From assembly GCF_051014685.1 (NCBI RefSeq), contig NW_027478457.1, positions 621,553-685,552 of the forward strand: a stretch of DNA of 64,000 nt. Direction: 5' to 3'. A model generated the notes under the pieces. The model had not been told where the DNA came from. It saw nothing but the letters and a program-made list of their open reading frames with translations, and made no database searches. A program made the translations under genes and the position numbers. This document shows positions 38,040 to 52,100 of the stretch, in pieces. Every line of letters begins with the position of its first letter. Positions within the stretch are counted from its first letter, which is position 1. Origin of the DNA: Ptiloglossa arizonensis (taxonomy: Eukaryota > Arthropoda > Insecta > Hymenoptera > Colletidae).

Positions 38040-41000
38040 ATATCACGCGAACGGATTGACCTAACCCAAAAATTCCTGTTGCGTATGAAAGTAGAACCTC
38101 GCCCGATTACAACTGTATGTGTATTTTTTCCCTAGGCTAATCTGGTTAAGCGATTGGAGTAGCAGAAGTGCGAAAAATTTGTTGTCTTCTCAACCATTTC
38201 TTCGCTTCATAGTCCCATATCTCGCGAACGGATTGACCATACCCAAAAATTCCTGCTGCGTCTGAAAGTAGAAACTCGCCCGATTACAACTGTATGCGTA
38301 TTTTTTCCCTAGGCCATTCTGGATAAGCGTTTGGTGCAGCAGAATTGCGAAAAATTTGTTGTCTTCTCAACCATTTCTTGGCTTCAAACTCCCATATCTC
38401 GCGAACGGATTGACCCACCCCAAAAAATCCTGTTGCGTCTGAAAGTAGAAACTCGCCCGATTACATCGGTATGTGTATTTTTTCCCTAGGCCATTCTGGT
38501 TAAGCGTTTGGAGCAGCAGAAGTGCGAAAAATTTTGTGCCTTCTCAACCATTTCTTGGCTTCAAACTCCCATATCTCGCGAACGGATTGACCCAACCCAA
38601 AAATTCCTTTTGCATCTTAAAGTAGAAACTCGCCCGATTACATCGGTATGTGTATTTTTTCCCTAGGCCATTCTGGTTAAGCGTTTGGAGCAGCAGAATT
38701 GCGACAAATTTTTTGCGTTCTCAACCATTTCTTGGCTTCAAACTCCCATATCGCGCGAACGGATGGACCCACCCCAAAAATTCCTGTTGCGTCTGAAAGT
38801 AGAAACTCGCCTGATTACAACAGTATGTGTATTTTTTCCCTAATCCATTCTGGTTAAGCGTTTGGAGCAGCAGAGGTGCGAAAAATTTCTGGCCTTCTCA
38901 ACAATTTCTTGGCTTCAAACTCGCTTATCTTGCGAACGGATGGACCTAACCCAAAAATTCCTATTGCATCCGAAAGTAGAAACTCGCCCGATTACGACGG
39001 TATGCGTATTTTTTCCCTAGGCCATTCTGGTTAAGCGTTCGGAGCAGCAGAAGTGCGAAAAATTTCTGGCCTTCTCAACCATTTCTTGGCTTCAAACTCC
39101 CTTATCTTGCGAACGGATGGACCTAACCCAAAAATTCCTATTGCATCCGAAAGTAGAAACTCGCCCGATTACAACGGTATGTGTATTTTTTCCCTAGGCC
39201 ATTCTTGTTAAGCGATTGGAGCAGCAGAAGTGCGAAAAATTTGTTGTCTTGTCAACCATTTCTTAGATTCAAACTCCCATATCTCGCGAACGGATTGACC
39301 TAACCCAAAAATTCGTGTTGCGTATGAAAGTAGAAACTCGCCCGATTACAACAGTATGTGTATTTTTTCCCTAGGCCATTCTAGTTAAGTGATTGGAGCA
39401 GCAGAATAGTGAAAAATTTTTTGCCTTGTCAACCATTTCTTGGCTTCAAACTCCCATATCTCGCGAACGGATTGACCTAACCCAAAAATTCCTGCTGCGT
39501 ATGAAAGTTGAAACTCGCCCGGTTACAACAGTATGTGTATTTTTTCCCTAGGCCATTCTGGTTAAGCGATTGGAGCAGCAGAAGTGCGAAAAATTTGTTG
39601 TCTTGTCAACCATTTCTTAGCTTCAAACTCCCATATCTCGCGAACGGATTGACCTAACCCAAAAACTCCTCTTGCGTATGAAAGTAGAAACTCGCCCGAT
39701 TGCAACGGTATGCGTATTTTTTCCCTAGGCCATTCTGGTTAAGCGATTGGAGCAGCAGAAGTGCGAAAAATTTGTTGTCTTGTCGTCCATTTCTTGGCTT
39801 CAATCTCCCATATCACGCGAACGGATTGACCTAACCCAAAAATTCCTGTTGCGTCTGAAAGTAGAAACTCGCCCGATTACAACTGTATACGTATTTTCCC
39901 TAGGCCATTCTGGTTAAGCGTTTGGAGCAGCAGAAGTGCGAAAAATTTTGTGCCTTCTCAACCATTTCTTGGCTTCAAACTCCCATATCTCGCGAACGGA
40001 TTGACCTAACCCAAAAATTCCTATTGCATCTGAAAGTAGAAACTCGCCCGATTACAACGGTAGGTGTATTTTTTCCCTATGCCATTCTGGTTAAGCGATT
40101 GGAGCAGCAGAAGCGCGAAAAATTTGTTGTCTTGTCATCCATTTCTTTGCTTCAAACTCCCATATCTCGCGAACGGATTGACCTAACCCAAAAATTCCTG
40201 TTGCGTATGAAAGTAGAAACTCGCCCGATTACAACAGTATGTGTATTGTTTCCCTAGGCCATTCTGGTTAAGCGTTTGGAGCAGCAGAAGTGCGAAAAAT
40301 TTCTGGCCTTCTCAACCATGTCTTGGCTTCAAACTCCCTTATCTTGCGTACGGATTGACCTAACCCAAAAATTCCTATTGCATCTGAAAGTAGAAACACG
40401 CCCGATTACAACGGTATGTGTATTTTTTCCCTAGGCCATGGTTAAGCGATCGGAGCAGCAGAAGTGCGACAAATTTGTTGTCTTCTCAACCATTTCTTCG
40501 CTTCATAGTCCCATATCTCGCGAACGGATTGACCAAACCCAAAAATTCCTGCTGCGTCTGAAAGTAGAAACTCGCCCGATTACAACAGTATGTGTATTGT
40601 TTCCCTAGGCCATTGTGGTTAAGCGTTTGGAGCAGCAGAAGTGCGAAAAATTTCTGGCCTTCTCAACCATGTCTTGGCTTCAAACTCCCTTATCTTGCGT
40701 ACGGATTGACCTAACCCAAAAATTCCTATTGCATCTGAAAGTAGAAACTCGCCCGATTACAACGGTATGCGTATTTTTTCCCTAGGCCATTCTGGTTAAG
40801 CGATTGGAGCAGCAGAATAGCGAAAAATTTTTTGCCTTGTCAACCATTTCTTGGCTTCAAACTCCCATATCTCGCGAACGGATTGACCTAACCCAAAAAT
40901 TCCTATTGCGTATGAAAGTAGAAACTTGCCCGATTACAACAGTATGTGTATTTTTTCCCTAGGCCATTCTGGTTAAGCGATTGGAGCAGCAGAATAGCGA

Positions 41001-44000
41001 AAAATTTTTTGCCTTGTCAACCATTTCTTGGCTTCAAACTCCCATATCTCGCGAACGGATTGACCTAAACCAAAAGTTCCTGCTGCGTATGAAAGTAGAA
41101 ACTCGCCCGATTACAACAGTATGTGTATTTTTTCCCTAGGCCATTCTGGTTAAGCGATTGGAGTAGCTGAAGTGCGAAAAATTTGTTGTCGTGTCAACCA
41201 TTTCTTAGCTTCAAAGTCCCATATCTCGCGAACGGATTGAACTAACCCAAAGATTCCTATTGCATCTGAAAGTAGAAACTCGCCCGATTACAAAGGTATG
41301 TGCATTTTTTCCCTAGGCCATTCAGGTTAAGCGTTTGGAGCAGCAGAATTGCGAAAAATTTTTTGCCTTCTCAACCATTTCTTGGCTTCAAACTCCCATA
41401 TCTCGCAAACGGATTGACCTAACCCAAAAATTCCTATTGCAGCTGTAAGTAGAAACTCGCCCGATTGCAACGGTATGCGTATTTTTTCCCTAGGCCATTC
41501 TGGTTAAGCGTTTGGAGCAGCAGAAGTGCGAAAAATTTGTTGTCTTCTCAACCATTTCTTCGCTTCATAGTCCCATATCTCCCGAACGGATTGACCAAAC
41601 CCAAAAATTCCTGCTGCGTGTGAAAGTAGAAACTCGCCCGATTACAACTGTATACGTATTTTCCCTAGGCCATTCTGGTTATGCGTTTGCAGCAGCAGAA
41701 GTGCGAAAAATTTGTTCTCCTCTCAACGATTTCTTAGCTTCAAACTCCCATATCTCGCGAACGGATTGACCTAACCCAAAAACTCCTGTTGCGTATGAAA
41801 GTAGAAACTCGCCCGATTACAACGGTATGCGTATTTTTCCCTAGGCCATTCTGGTTAAGCGATTGGAGCAGCAGAAGTGCAAAAAATTTGTTGTCTTGTC
41901 AACCATTTCTTAGCTTCAAAGTCCCATATCTCGCGCACGGATTGAACTAACCCAAAGATTCCTATTGCATCTGAAAGTAGAAACTCGCCCGATTACAAAG
42001 GTATGTGCATTTTTTCCCTAGGCCATTCTGGTTAAGCGTTTGGAGCAGCAGAATTGCGAAAAATTTTTTGCCTTGTCAACCATTTCTTGGCTTCAATCTC
42101 CCATATCACGCGAACGGATTGACCTAACCCAAAAATTCCTGTTGCGTATGAAAGTAGAATCTCGCCCGATTACAACTGTATGTGTATTTTTTCCCTAGGC
42201 CATTCTGGTTAAGCGATTGGAGCAGCAGAAGTGCGAAAAATTTGTTGTCTTGTCATCCATTTCTTTGCTTCATACTCCCATATCTCGCGAACGGATTGAC
42301 CTAACCCAAAAATTCCTGTTGCGTATGAAAGTAGAAACTCGCCCGATTACAACAGTATGTGTATTTTTTCCCTAGGCCATTCTGGTTAAGCGTTTGGAGC
42401 AGCAGAAGTGCGAAAAATTTGTTGTCCTGTCAACCATTTCTTAGCTTCAAACTCCCATATCTCGCGAAAGGATTGACCTAACGTAAAAATTCCTATTGCA
42501 TCTGAAAGTAGAAACTCGCCCGATTACAACGGTATGTGTATTTTTTCCCTAGGCCATTCAGGTTAAGCGTTTGGAGCAGCAGAATTGCGAAAAATTTTTT
42601 GCCTTCTCAACCATTTCTTGGCTTCAAACTCTCATATCTCGCAAACGGATTGACCAAACCCAAAAATTCCTATTGCATCTGTAAGAAGATACTCGCCCGA
42701 TTGCAACGGTATGTGTATTTTTTCCCTAGGCCATTCTGGTTAAGCGTTTGGAGCAGCAGAAGTGCGAAAAATTTGTTGTCTTCTCAACCATTTCTTCGCT
42801 TCATAGTCCCATATCTCGCGAACGGATTGACCAAACCCAAAAATTCCTGCTGCGTATGAAAGTAGAAACTCGCCCGATTACAACAGTATGTGTATTTTTT
42901 CCCTAGGCCATTCTGGTTAAGCGATTGGAGCAGCAGAAGTGCGAAAAATTTGTTGTCTTGTCATCCATTTCTTTGCTTCAAACTCCCATATCTCGCGAAC
43001 GGATTGACCTAACCCAAAAATTCCTGCTGCGTATGAAAGTTGAAACTCGCCCGGTTACAACAGTATGTGTATTTTTTCCCTAGGCCATTCTGGTTAAGCG
43101 ATTGGAGTAGCTGAAGTGCCAAAAATTTGTTGTCTTGTCAACCATTTCTTAGCTTCAAAGTCCCATATCTCGCGAACGGATTGAACTAACCCAAAGATTC
43201 CTATTGCATCTGAAAGTAGAAACTCGCCCGATTACAAAGGTATGTGCATTTTTTCCCTAGGCCATTCAGGTTAAGCGTTTGGAGCAGCAGAATTGCGAAA
43301 AATTTTTTGCCTTCTCAACCATTTCTTGGCTTCAAACTCCCATATCGCGCGAACGAATTGACCTAACCCAAAAACTCCTGTTGCGTATGAAAGTAGAAAC
43401 TCGCCCGATTACAACAGTATGTGTATTTTTTCCCTAGGCCATTCTGGTTAAGCGTTTGGAGCAGCAGAAGTGCGAAAAATTTGTTGTCTTCTCAACCATT
43501 TCTTCGCTTCATAGTCCCATATCTCGCGAACGGATTGACCAAACCCAAAAATTCCTGCTGCGTGTGAAAGTAGAAACTCGCCCGATTACAACTGTATACG
43601 TATTTTCCCTAGGCCATTCTGGTTATGCGTTTGCAGCAGCAGAAGTGCGAAAAATTTGTTCTCCTCTCAACGATTTCTTAGCTTCAAACTCCCATATCTC
43701 GCGAACGGATTGACCTAACCCAAAAATTCCTATTGCATCTCAAAGTAGAAACTCGCCCGATTACAACGGTATGCGTATTTTTTCCCTAGGCCATTCTGGT
43801 TAAGCGATTGGAGCAGCAGAAGTGCAAAAAATTTGTTGTCTTGTCAACCATTTCTTAGCTTCAAAGTCCCATATCTCGCGCACGGATTGAACTAACCCAA
43901 AGATTCCTATTGCATCTGAGAGTAGAAACTCGCCCGATTACAAAGGTATGTGCATTTTTTCCCTAGGCCATTCTGGTTAAGCGTTTGGAGCAGCAGAATT

Positions 44001-46140
44001 GCGAAATATTGTTTGCCTTCTCAACCATTTCTTGGCTTCAAACTCCCATATCTCGCGAACGGATTGACCTAACCCAAAAATTCCTGTTGCGTATGAAAGT
44101 AGAAACTCGCCCGATTACAACAGTATGTGTATTTTTTCCCTAGGCCATTATGGTTAAGCGTTTGGAGCAGCAGAAGTGCGAAAAATTTGTTGTCCTGTCA
44201 ACCATTTCTTAGCTTCAAACTCCCATATCTCGCGAAAGGATTGACCTAACGTAAAAATTCCTATTGCATCTGAAAGTAGAAACTCGCCCGATTACAGCGG
44301 TATGTGTATTTTTTCCCTAGGCCATTCAGGTTAAGCGTTTGGAGCAGCAGAATTGCGAAAAATTTTTTGCCTTCTCAACCATTTCTTGGCTTCAAACTCT
44401 CATATCTCGCAAAAGGATTGACCTAACCCAAAAATTCCTATTGCATCTGTAAGAAGAAACTCGCCCGATTGCAACGGTATGCGTATTTTTTCCCTAGGCC
44501 ATTCTGGTTAAGCGATTGGAGCAGCAGAAGTGCGAAAAATTTGTTGTCTTGTCATCCATTTCTTTGCTTCAAACTCCCATATCTCGCGAACGGATTGACC
44601 TAACCCAAAAACTCCTGTTGCGTATGAAAGTAGAAACTCGCCCGATTACAACAGTATGTGTATTTTTTCCCTAGGCCATTCTGGTTAAGTGTTTGGAGTA
44701 GCAGAAGTGCGAAAAATTTCTGGCCTTCTCAACCATGTCTTGGCTTCAAACTCCCTTATCTTGCGTACGGATTGACCTAACCCAAAAATTCCTATTGCAT
44801 CTGATAGTAGAAACACGCCCGATTACAACGGTATGTGTATTTTTTCCCTAGGCTATTCTGGTTAAGCGTTTGGAGCAGCAGAAGTGCGAAAAATTTATTG
44901 TCTTCTCAACCATTTCTTCGCTTCATAGTCCCATATCTCGCGAACGGATTGACCAAACCCAAAAATTCCTGCTGCGTCTGAAAGTAGAAACTCGCCCGAT
45001 TACAACTGTATACGTATTTTCCCTAGGCCATTCTGGTTATGCGTTTGCAGCAGCAGAAGTGCGAAAAATTTGTTCTCCTCTCAACCATTTCTTAGCTTCA
45101 AACTCCCATATCTCGCGAACGGATTGACCTAACCCAAAAATTCCTATTGCATCTCAAAGTAGAAACTCGCCCGATTACAACGGTATGCGTATTTTTTCCC
45201 TAGGCCATTCTGGTTAAGCGATTGGAGCAGCAGAATAGCGAAAAATTTTCTGCCTTGTCAACCATTTCTTGTCTTCAAACTCCCATATCTCGCGAACGGA
45301 TTGACCTAACCCAAAAATTCCTGTTGCGTAAGAAAGTAGAAACTCGCCCGATTACAGCGGTATGAGTATTTTTTCCCTAGGCTATTCTGGTTAAGCGATT
45401 GGAGTAGCAGAAGTGCGAAAAATTTGTTGTCTTGTCAACCATTTCTTAGCTTCAAAGTCCCATATCTCGCGAACGGATTGAACTAACCCAAAGATTCCTA
45501 TTGCATCTGAAAGTAGAAACTCGCCCGATTACAACGGTATGTGTATTTTTTCCCTAGGCCATTCTGGTTAAGCGATTGGAGCAGCAGAATTGCGAAAAAT
45601 TTGTTCTCTTCTCTGCAATTTCTTAGCTTCAAACTCCCAAATCTCGCGAACGGATTGACCTAACCCAAAAATTCCTATTGCATCTTAAAGTAGAAACACG
45701 CCCGATTACAACGGTATGTGTGTTTCTCCCCTAGGCCATTCTGGTTAAGCGTTTGGAGCAGCAGAATTGCGAAAAATTTTTCGCGTTCTCAACCATTTCT
45801 TGGCTTCAAACTCCCATATCGCGCGAACGGATTGACCCACCCCAAAAATTCCTGTTGCGTCTGAAAGTAGAATCTCGCCCGATTACAACAGTATGTGTAT
45901 TTTTTCCCTAGGCCATTCTGGTTAAGCGTTTGGAGCAGCAGAAGTGCGAAAAATTTCTGGCCTTCTCAACCATGTCTTGGCTTCAAACTCCCTTATCTTG
46001 CGTACGGATTGACCTAACCCAAAAATTCCTATTGCATCTGAAAGTAGAAACACGCCCGATTACAACGGTATGTGTATTTTTTCCCTAGGCTATTCTGGTT
46101 AAGCGTTTGGAGCAGCAGAAGTGCGAAAAATTTGTTGTCT
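38040..46140. repeat. 177-bp satellite array, right block, middle part
   Basis: About 46 monomers of the same mixed types as 25181-33802. They include four further starts of the T4 two-monomer module (41512, 43456, 44870 and 46107, the last crossing the boundary) and two CGCGCACGG modules (41930, 43875). GAATAGCG variants occur at about 39405, 40814, 40992 and 45235, and CCGGTTACAAC variants at about 39520 and 43050. No single higher-order period holds; blocks are shuffled in whole-monomer steps. No gene or transposon is seen. Confidence 0.92.
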
Positions 46141-49100
46141 TCTCAACCATTTCTTCGCTTCATAGTCCCATATCTCGCGAACGGATTGACCAAACCCAAA
46201 AATTCCTGCTGCGTCTGAAAGTAGAAACTCGCCCGATTACAACTGTATACGTATTTTCCCTAGGCCATTCTGGTTATGCGTTTGCAGCAGCAGAAGTGCG
46301 AAAAATTTGTTCTCCTCTCAACCATTTCTTAGCTTCAAACTCCCATATCTCGCGAACGGATTGACCTAACCCAAAAATTCCTATTGCATCTCAAAGTAGA
46401 AACTCGCCCGATTACAACGGTATGCGTATTTTTTCCCTAGGCCATTCTGGTTAAGCGATTGGAGCAGCAGAAGTGCAAAAAATTTGTTGTCTTGTCAACC
46501 ATTTCTTAGCTTCAAAGTCCCATATCTCGCGCACGGATAGAACTAACCCAAAGATTCCAATTGCATCTGAAAGTAGAAACTCGCCCGATTACAAAGGTAT
46601 GTGCATTTTTTCCCTAGGCCATTCTGGTTAAGCGTTTGGAGCAGCAGAATTGCGGAAAATTTTCTGCCTTGTCAACCATTTCTTGGCTTCAATCTCCCAT
46701 ATCACGCGAACGGATTGACCTAACCCAAAAATTCCTGTTGTGTATGAAAGTAGAATCTCGCCCGATTACAACTGTATGTGTATTTTTTCCCTAGGCCATT
46801 CTGGTTAAGCGATTGGAGCAGCAGAAGTGCGAAAAATTTGTTGTCTTGTCATCCATTTCTTTGTTTCATACTCCCATATCTCGCGAACGGATTGACCTAA
46901 ACCAAAAATTCCTGTTGCGTATGAAAGTAGAAACTCGCCCGATTACAACAGTATGTGTATTTTTTCCCTAGGCCACTCTGGTTAAGCGTTTGGAGCAGCA
47001 GAAGTGCGAAAAATTTGTTGTCCTGTCAACCATTTCTTAGCTTCAAACTCCCATATCTCGCGAACGGATTGACCTAACGTAAAAGTTCCTATTGCATCTG
47101 AAAGTAGAAACTCGCCCGATTACAACGTTATGAGTATTTTTTCCCTAGGCCATTCAGGTTAAGCGTTTGGAGCAGCAGAATTGCGAAAAATTTTTTGCCT
47201 TCTCAACCATTTCTTGGCTTCAAACTCCCATATCTCGCAAACGGATTGACCTAACCCAAAAATTCCTATTGCATCTGTAAGTAGAAACTCGCCCGATTGC
47301 AACGGTATGCGTATTTTTTCCCTAGGCCATTCTGGTTAAGCGATTGGAGCAGCAGAATTGCTAAAAATTTGTTGTCTTGTCAACCATTTCTTTGCTTCAA
47401 ACTCCCATATCTCGCGAACGGATTGACCTAACCCAAAAATTCCTGTTGCGTATGAAAGTAGAAACTCGCCCGATTACAACAGTATGTGTATTTTTTCCCT
47501 AGGCCATTCCGGTTAAGCGTTTGGAGCAGCAGAAGTGGGAAAAATTTCTGGCCTTCTCAACCATGTCTTGGCTTCAAACTCCCTTATCTTGCGAACGGAG
47601 GGACCTAACCCAAAAATTCCTATTGCATCCGCAAGTAGAAACTCGCGCGATTACAACGGTATGTGTATTTTTTCCCTAGGCAATTCTGGTTAAGCGATTG
47701 GAGCAGCAGAATTGCGAAAAATTTGTTCTCTTCTCTACAATTTCTTAGCTTCAAACTCCCAAATCTCGCGAACGGATTGACCTAACCCAAAAATTCCTAT
47801 AGCATCTTAAAGTAGAAACTCGTCCGATTACAACGGTATGTGTGTTTCTCCCCTAGGCCATTCTGGTTAAGCGTTTGGAGCAGCAGAATTGCGAAAAATT
47901 TCTGGCCTTCTCAACCATTTCTTGGCTTCAAACTCCCTTATCTTGCGAACGGATGGACCTAACCCAAAAATTCCTATTGCATCCGAAAGTAGAAACTCGC
48001 CCGATTACAACGGTATGCGTATTTTTTCCCTAGGCCATTCTGGTTAATCGTTTGGAGCAGCAGAAGTGCGAAAAATTTCTGGCCTTCTCAACCATTTCTT
48101 GGCTTCAAACTCCCTTATCTTGCGAACGGAGGGACCTAACCCAAAAATTCCTATTGCATCCGCAAGTAGAAACTCGCGCGATTACAACGGTATGTGTATT
48201 TTTTCCCTAGGCCATTCTGGTTAAGCGATTGGAGCAGCAGAAGTGCAAAAAATTTGTTGTGTTGTCAACCATTCCTTAGCTTCAAAGTCCCATACCTCGC
48301 GAACGGATTGAACTAATCCAAAGATTCCTATTGCATCTGAAAGTAGAAACTCGCCCGATTACAACGGTATGTGCATTTTTTCCCTAGGCCATTCTGGTTA
48401 AGCGATTGGAGCAGCAGAAGTGCAAAAAATTTGCTGTCTTGTCAACTATTTCTTGGCTTCAAAGTCCCATATCTCGCGAACGGATTGACCTAACCCAGGA
48501 ATTCCTATTGCATCCGAAAGTAGAAACTCGCCCGATTACAACGGTATGTGCATTTTTTCCCTAGGCCATTCTGGTTAAGCGTTTGGAGCAGCAGAATTGC
48601 GAAGAATTTCTTCTCTTCTCTACCATTTCTTAGCTTCAAACTCCCAAATCTCGCGAACGGATTGACCTAACCCAAAAATTCCTATTGCATCTTAAAGTAG
48701 AAACATAGCCCGATTACAACGGTATGTGTGTTTTTCCCCTACGCCATGCTGGTTAAGCGTCTGGAGCAGCAGAAGTGCGAAAAATTTGTTCTCGTCTCTA
48801 CCATTTCATAGCTTCAAACTCCCATATCTTCTGAACGGATTGACCTAACCCAAAAATTCCTACTGCATCCGAAAGGAGAAACTCGCCCGATTAGAACGGT
48901 ATGCGTATTTTTTCCCTAGGCCATTCTGGTTAAGCGATTGGAGCAGCAGAAGTGCGAAAAATTTGTTCTCTTCTCAACCATTTAATAGCTTCAAACTCCC
49001 ACATCTCGCGAACGGATTGACCTAAACCAAAAATTCCGATTGCATCTGAAAGTAGAAACTCGCCCGATTACAACGGTATGTGTATTTTTCTCCTAGGCCA

Positions 49101-52100
49101 ATCTGGTTAAGCGATTGGAGCAGCAGAATTGCGAAAAATTTGTTGTCTTCTCAACCATTTCTTCGCTTCATAGTCCCATATCTCGCGAACGGATTGACCA
49201 AACCCAAAAATTCCGGCTGCGTCTGAAAGCAGAAACTCGCCCGATTACAACGGCATGTGTATTTTTTCCCTAAGCCATTCTGGTTAAGCCATTGGAGCAG
49301 CAGAATTGCGAAAAATTTTTTGCCTTCTCAACCATTTCTTGGCTTCAAACTCCCATATCTCGCGAACGGATTGACCTAACTCAAACATTCCTGTTGCGTA
49401 TGAAAGTAGAAACTCGCCCGATTACAACCGTATGTGTATTTTTACCCTAGGGCACTCTGGTTTAGCGATTCGAGCAGCAGAAGTGCGAAAAATTTTTTGT
49501 CTTGTCAACCATTTCTTAGCTTCATAATACCCTATCTCGCGAACGGATTGACCTAACCCAAAAATTCCTATTGCATCTGAAATTAGAAACTCGCCCGTTT
49601 ACAATGGTATGTGTATTTTTTCCCCAGGCCATTCTGGTTAAGCGATTGGAGCAGCAGAATTGCGAAAAATTTGTCCTCTTCTCTACCATTTCTTAGCTTC
49701 AAACGCCCATATCTCGCGAACGGATTGACCTAACCCAAAAATTCCTATTGCATCTGAAAGTAGAAACTCGCCCGATTACAACGGTATGTGTATTTTTACT
49801 CTAGGCTATTCTGGTTAAGCCTTTGGAGCAGCAGAATTGCGAAATATTGTTTGCCTTCTCAACCATTTCTTGGCTTCAAACTCCCATATCTCGCGAACGG
49901 ATTGACCTAACTCAAACATTCCTGTTGCGTATGAAAGTAGAAACTCGCCCGATTACAACGGTATGTGTATTTTTTCCCTAGGCCACTCTGGTTAAGCGAT
50001 TGGAGCAGCAGAAGTGCGAATAATTTGTTGTCTTGTCAACCATTTCTTAACTTCATAATACCCTATCTCGCGAACGGATTGACCTAACCCAAAAATTCCT
50101 ATTGCATCTGAAAGTAGAAACTAGCCCGATTACAACGGTATGTGTATTTTTTCCCTAGGCCATTCTGGTTAAGCGATTGGAGCAGCAGAATTGCGAAAAA
50201 TTTGTTCTCTTCTCAACCATTTCTTAGTTTCAAACTCCCATATCTCGCGAACGGATTGACTCAACCCAAAAATTCCTGTTGCATCTGAAAGTAGAATCTC
50301 GACCGATTACAACGGTATGTGTATTTTTCCCCTAGGCCATCCTGGTTAAGCCTTTGGAGCAGCAGAATTGCGAAAAATTTTTTGCCTTCTCAACCATTTC
50401 TTGGCTTCAAACTCCCATATCTCGCGAACGGATTGACCTAACTCAAACATTCCTGTTGCGTATGAAAGAAGAAACTCGCCCGATTACAACCGTATGTGTA
50501 TTTTTACCCTAGGGCACTCTGGTTTAGCGATTGGAGCAGCAGAAGTGCGAAAAATTTTTTGTCTTGTCAACCATTTCTTAGCTTCATAATACCCTATCTC
50601 GCGAACGGATTGACCTAACCCAAAAATTCCTATTGCATCTGAAATTAGAAACTCGCCCGTTTACAATGGTATGTGTATTTTTTCCCTAGGCCATTCTGGT
50701 TAAGCGATTGGAGCAGCAGAATTGCGAAAAATTTGTCCTCTTCTCTACCATTTCTTAGCTTCAAACGCCCATATCTCGCGAACGGATTGACCCAACCCAA
50801 AAATTCCTATTGCATCTGAAAGTAGAAACTCGCCCGATTACAACGGTATGTGTATTTTTTCCCTATGCCATTCTGGTTAAGCCTTTGGAGCAGCAGAATT
50901 GCGAAATATTGTTTGCCTTCTCAACCATTTCTTGGTTTCAAACTCCCATATCTCGCGAACGGATTGACCTAACTCAAACATTCCTGTTGCGTATGAAAGT
51001 AGAAACTCGCCCGATTACAACGGTATGTGTATTTTTTCCCTAGGCCACTCTGGTTAAGCGATTGGAGCAGCAGAAGTGCGAATAATTTGTTGTCTTGTCA
51101 ACCATTTCTTAACTTCATAATACCCTATCTCGCGAACGGATTGACCTAACCCAAAAATTCCTATTGCATCTGAAAGATGAAACTAGCCCGATTACAACGG
51201 TATGTGTATTTTTTCCCTAGGCCATTCTGGTTAAGCGATTGGAGCAGCAGAATTGCGAAAAATTTGTTCTCTTCTCAACCATTTCTTAGTTTCAAACTCC
51301 CATATCTCGCGAACGGATTGACTCAACCCAAAAATTCCTGTTGCATCTGAAAGTAGAATCTCGACCGATTACAACGGTATGTGTATTTTTCCCCTAGGCC
51401 ATCCTGGTTAAGCCTTTGGAGCAGCAGAATTGCGAAAAATTTTTTGCCTTCTCAACCATTTCTTAGTTTCAAACTCCCATATCTCGCGAACAGATTGACT
51501 CAACACAAAAATTCCTGTTGCGTCTGAAAGTAGAAACAAGCCCGATTACAACGGTATGTGTGTTTTTTCCCTAGGCCTTTCTGGTTAAGCGTTTGGAGCA
51601 GCAGAATTTCGAAAAATTTTTTGCCTTCTCAACCATTTCTTGGCTTCAAACTCCCATATCTCGCGAACGGATTGACCTAACCCAAAAATTCCTATTGCAT
51701 CTGAAAGTAGAATCTCGACCGATTACAACGGTATTTGTATTTTTCCCCTAGGCCATCCAGGTTAAGCGATTGGTGCAGCAGAATTGCGAAAAATTTTTTG
51801 CCTTCTCAACCATTTCTTGGCTTCAGCCTCCCATATCGCGCGAACGGATTGACCCACCCCAAAAATTCCTGTTGCGTCTGAAAGTAAAAACTAGCCCGAC
51901 TACCACAGTATGTGTATTTTTTCCCTAGGTCATTCTGGTTAAGCGTTTGGAGCAGCAGAAGTGCGAATAATTTCTGGCCTTCTCAACCATTTCTTGGCTT
52001 CATAATACCCTGTCTCGCGAACAGATTGACCTAACCCAAAAATTCCTTTTGCATCTGAAAGTATAAACTCGCCCGATTACAACGGTATGTGTATTTTTTC

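Larger units (their letters stand above)
30180..40440. repeat. Scattered 3-bp-short monomer junctions (CCATGG type)
   Basis: GGCCATTCTGGTTAAG is shortened to GGCCATGGTTAAG at about 30191, 33375, 33901, 36019 and 40436. This makes those monomers 174 bp and creates an NcoI site. It occurs after a CTTATCTTGCGTACGG/ACACGCCCG monomer in each case, so it probably arose once and spread with its unit. The range covers the first to last case only. Confidence 0.85.
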
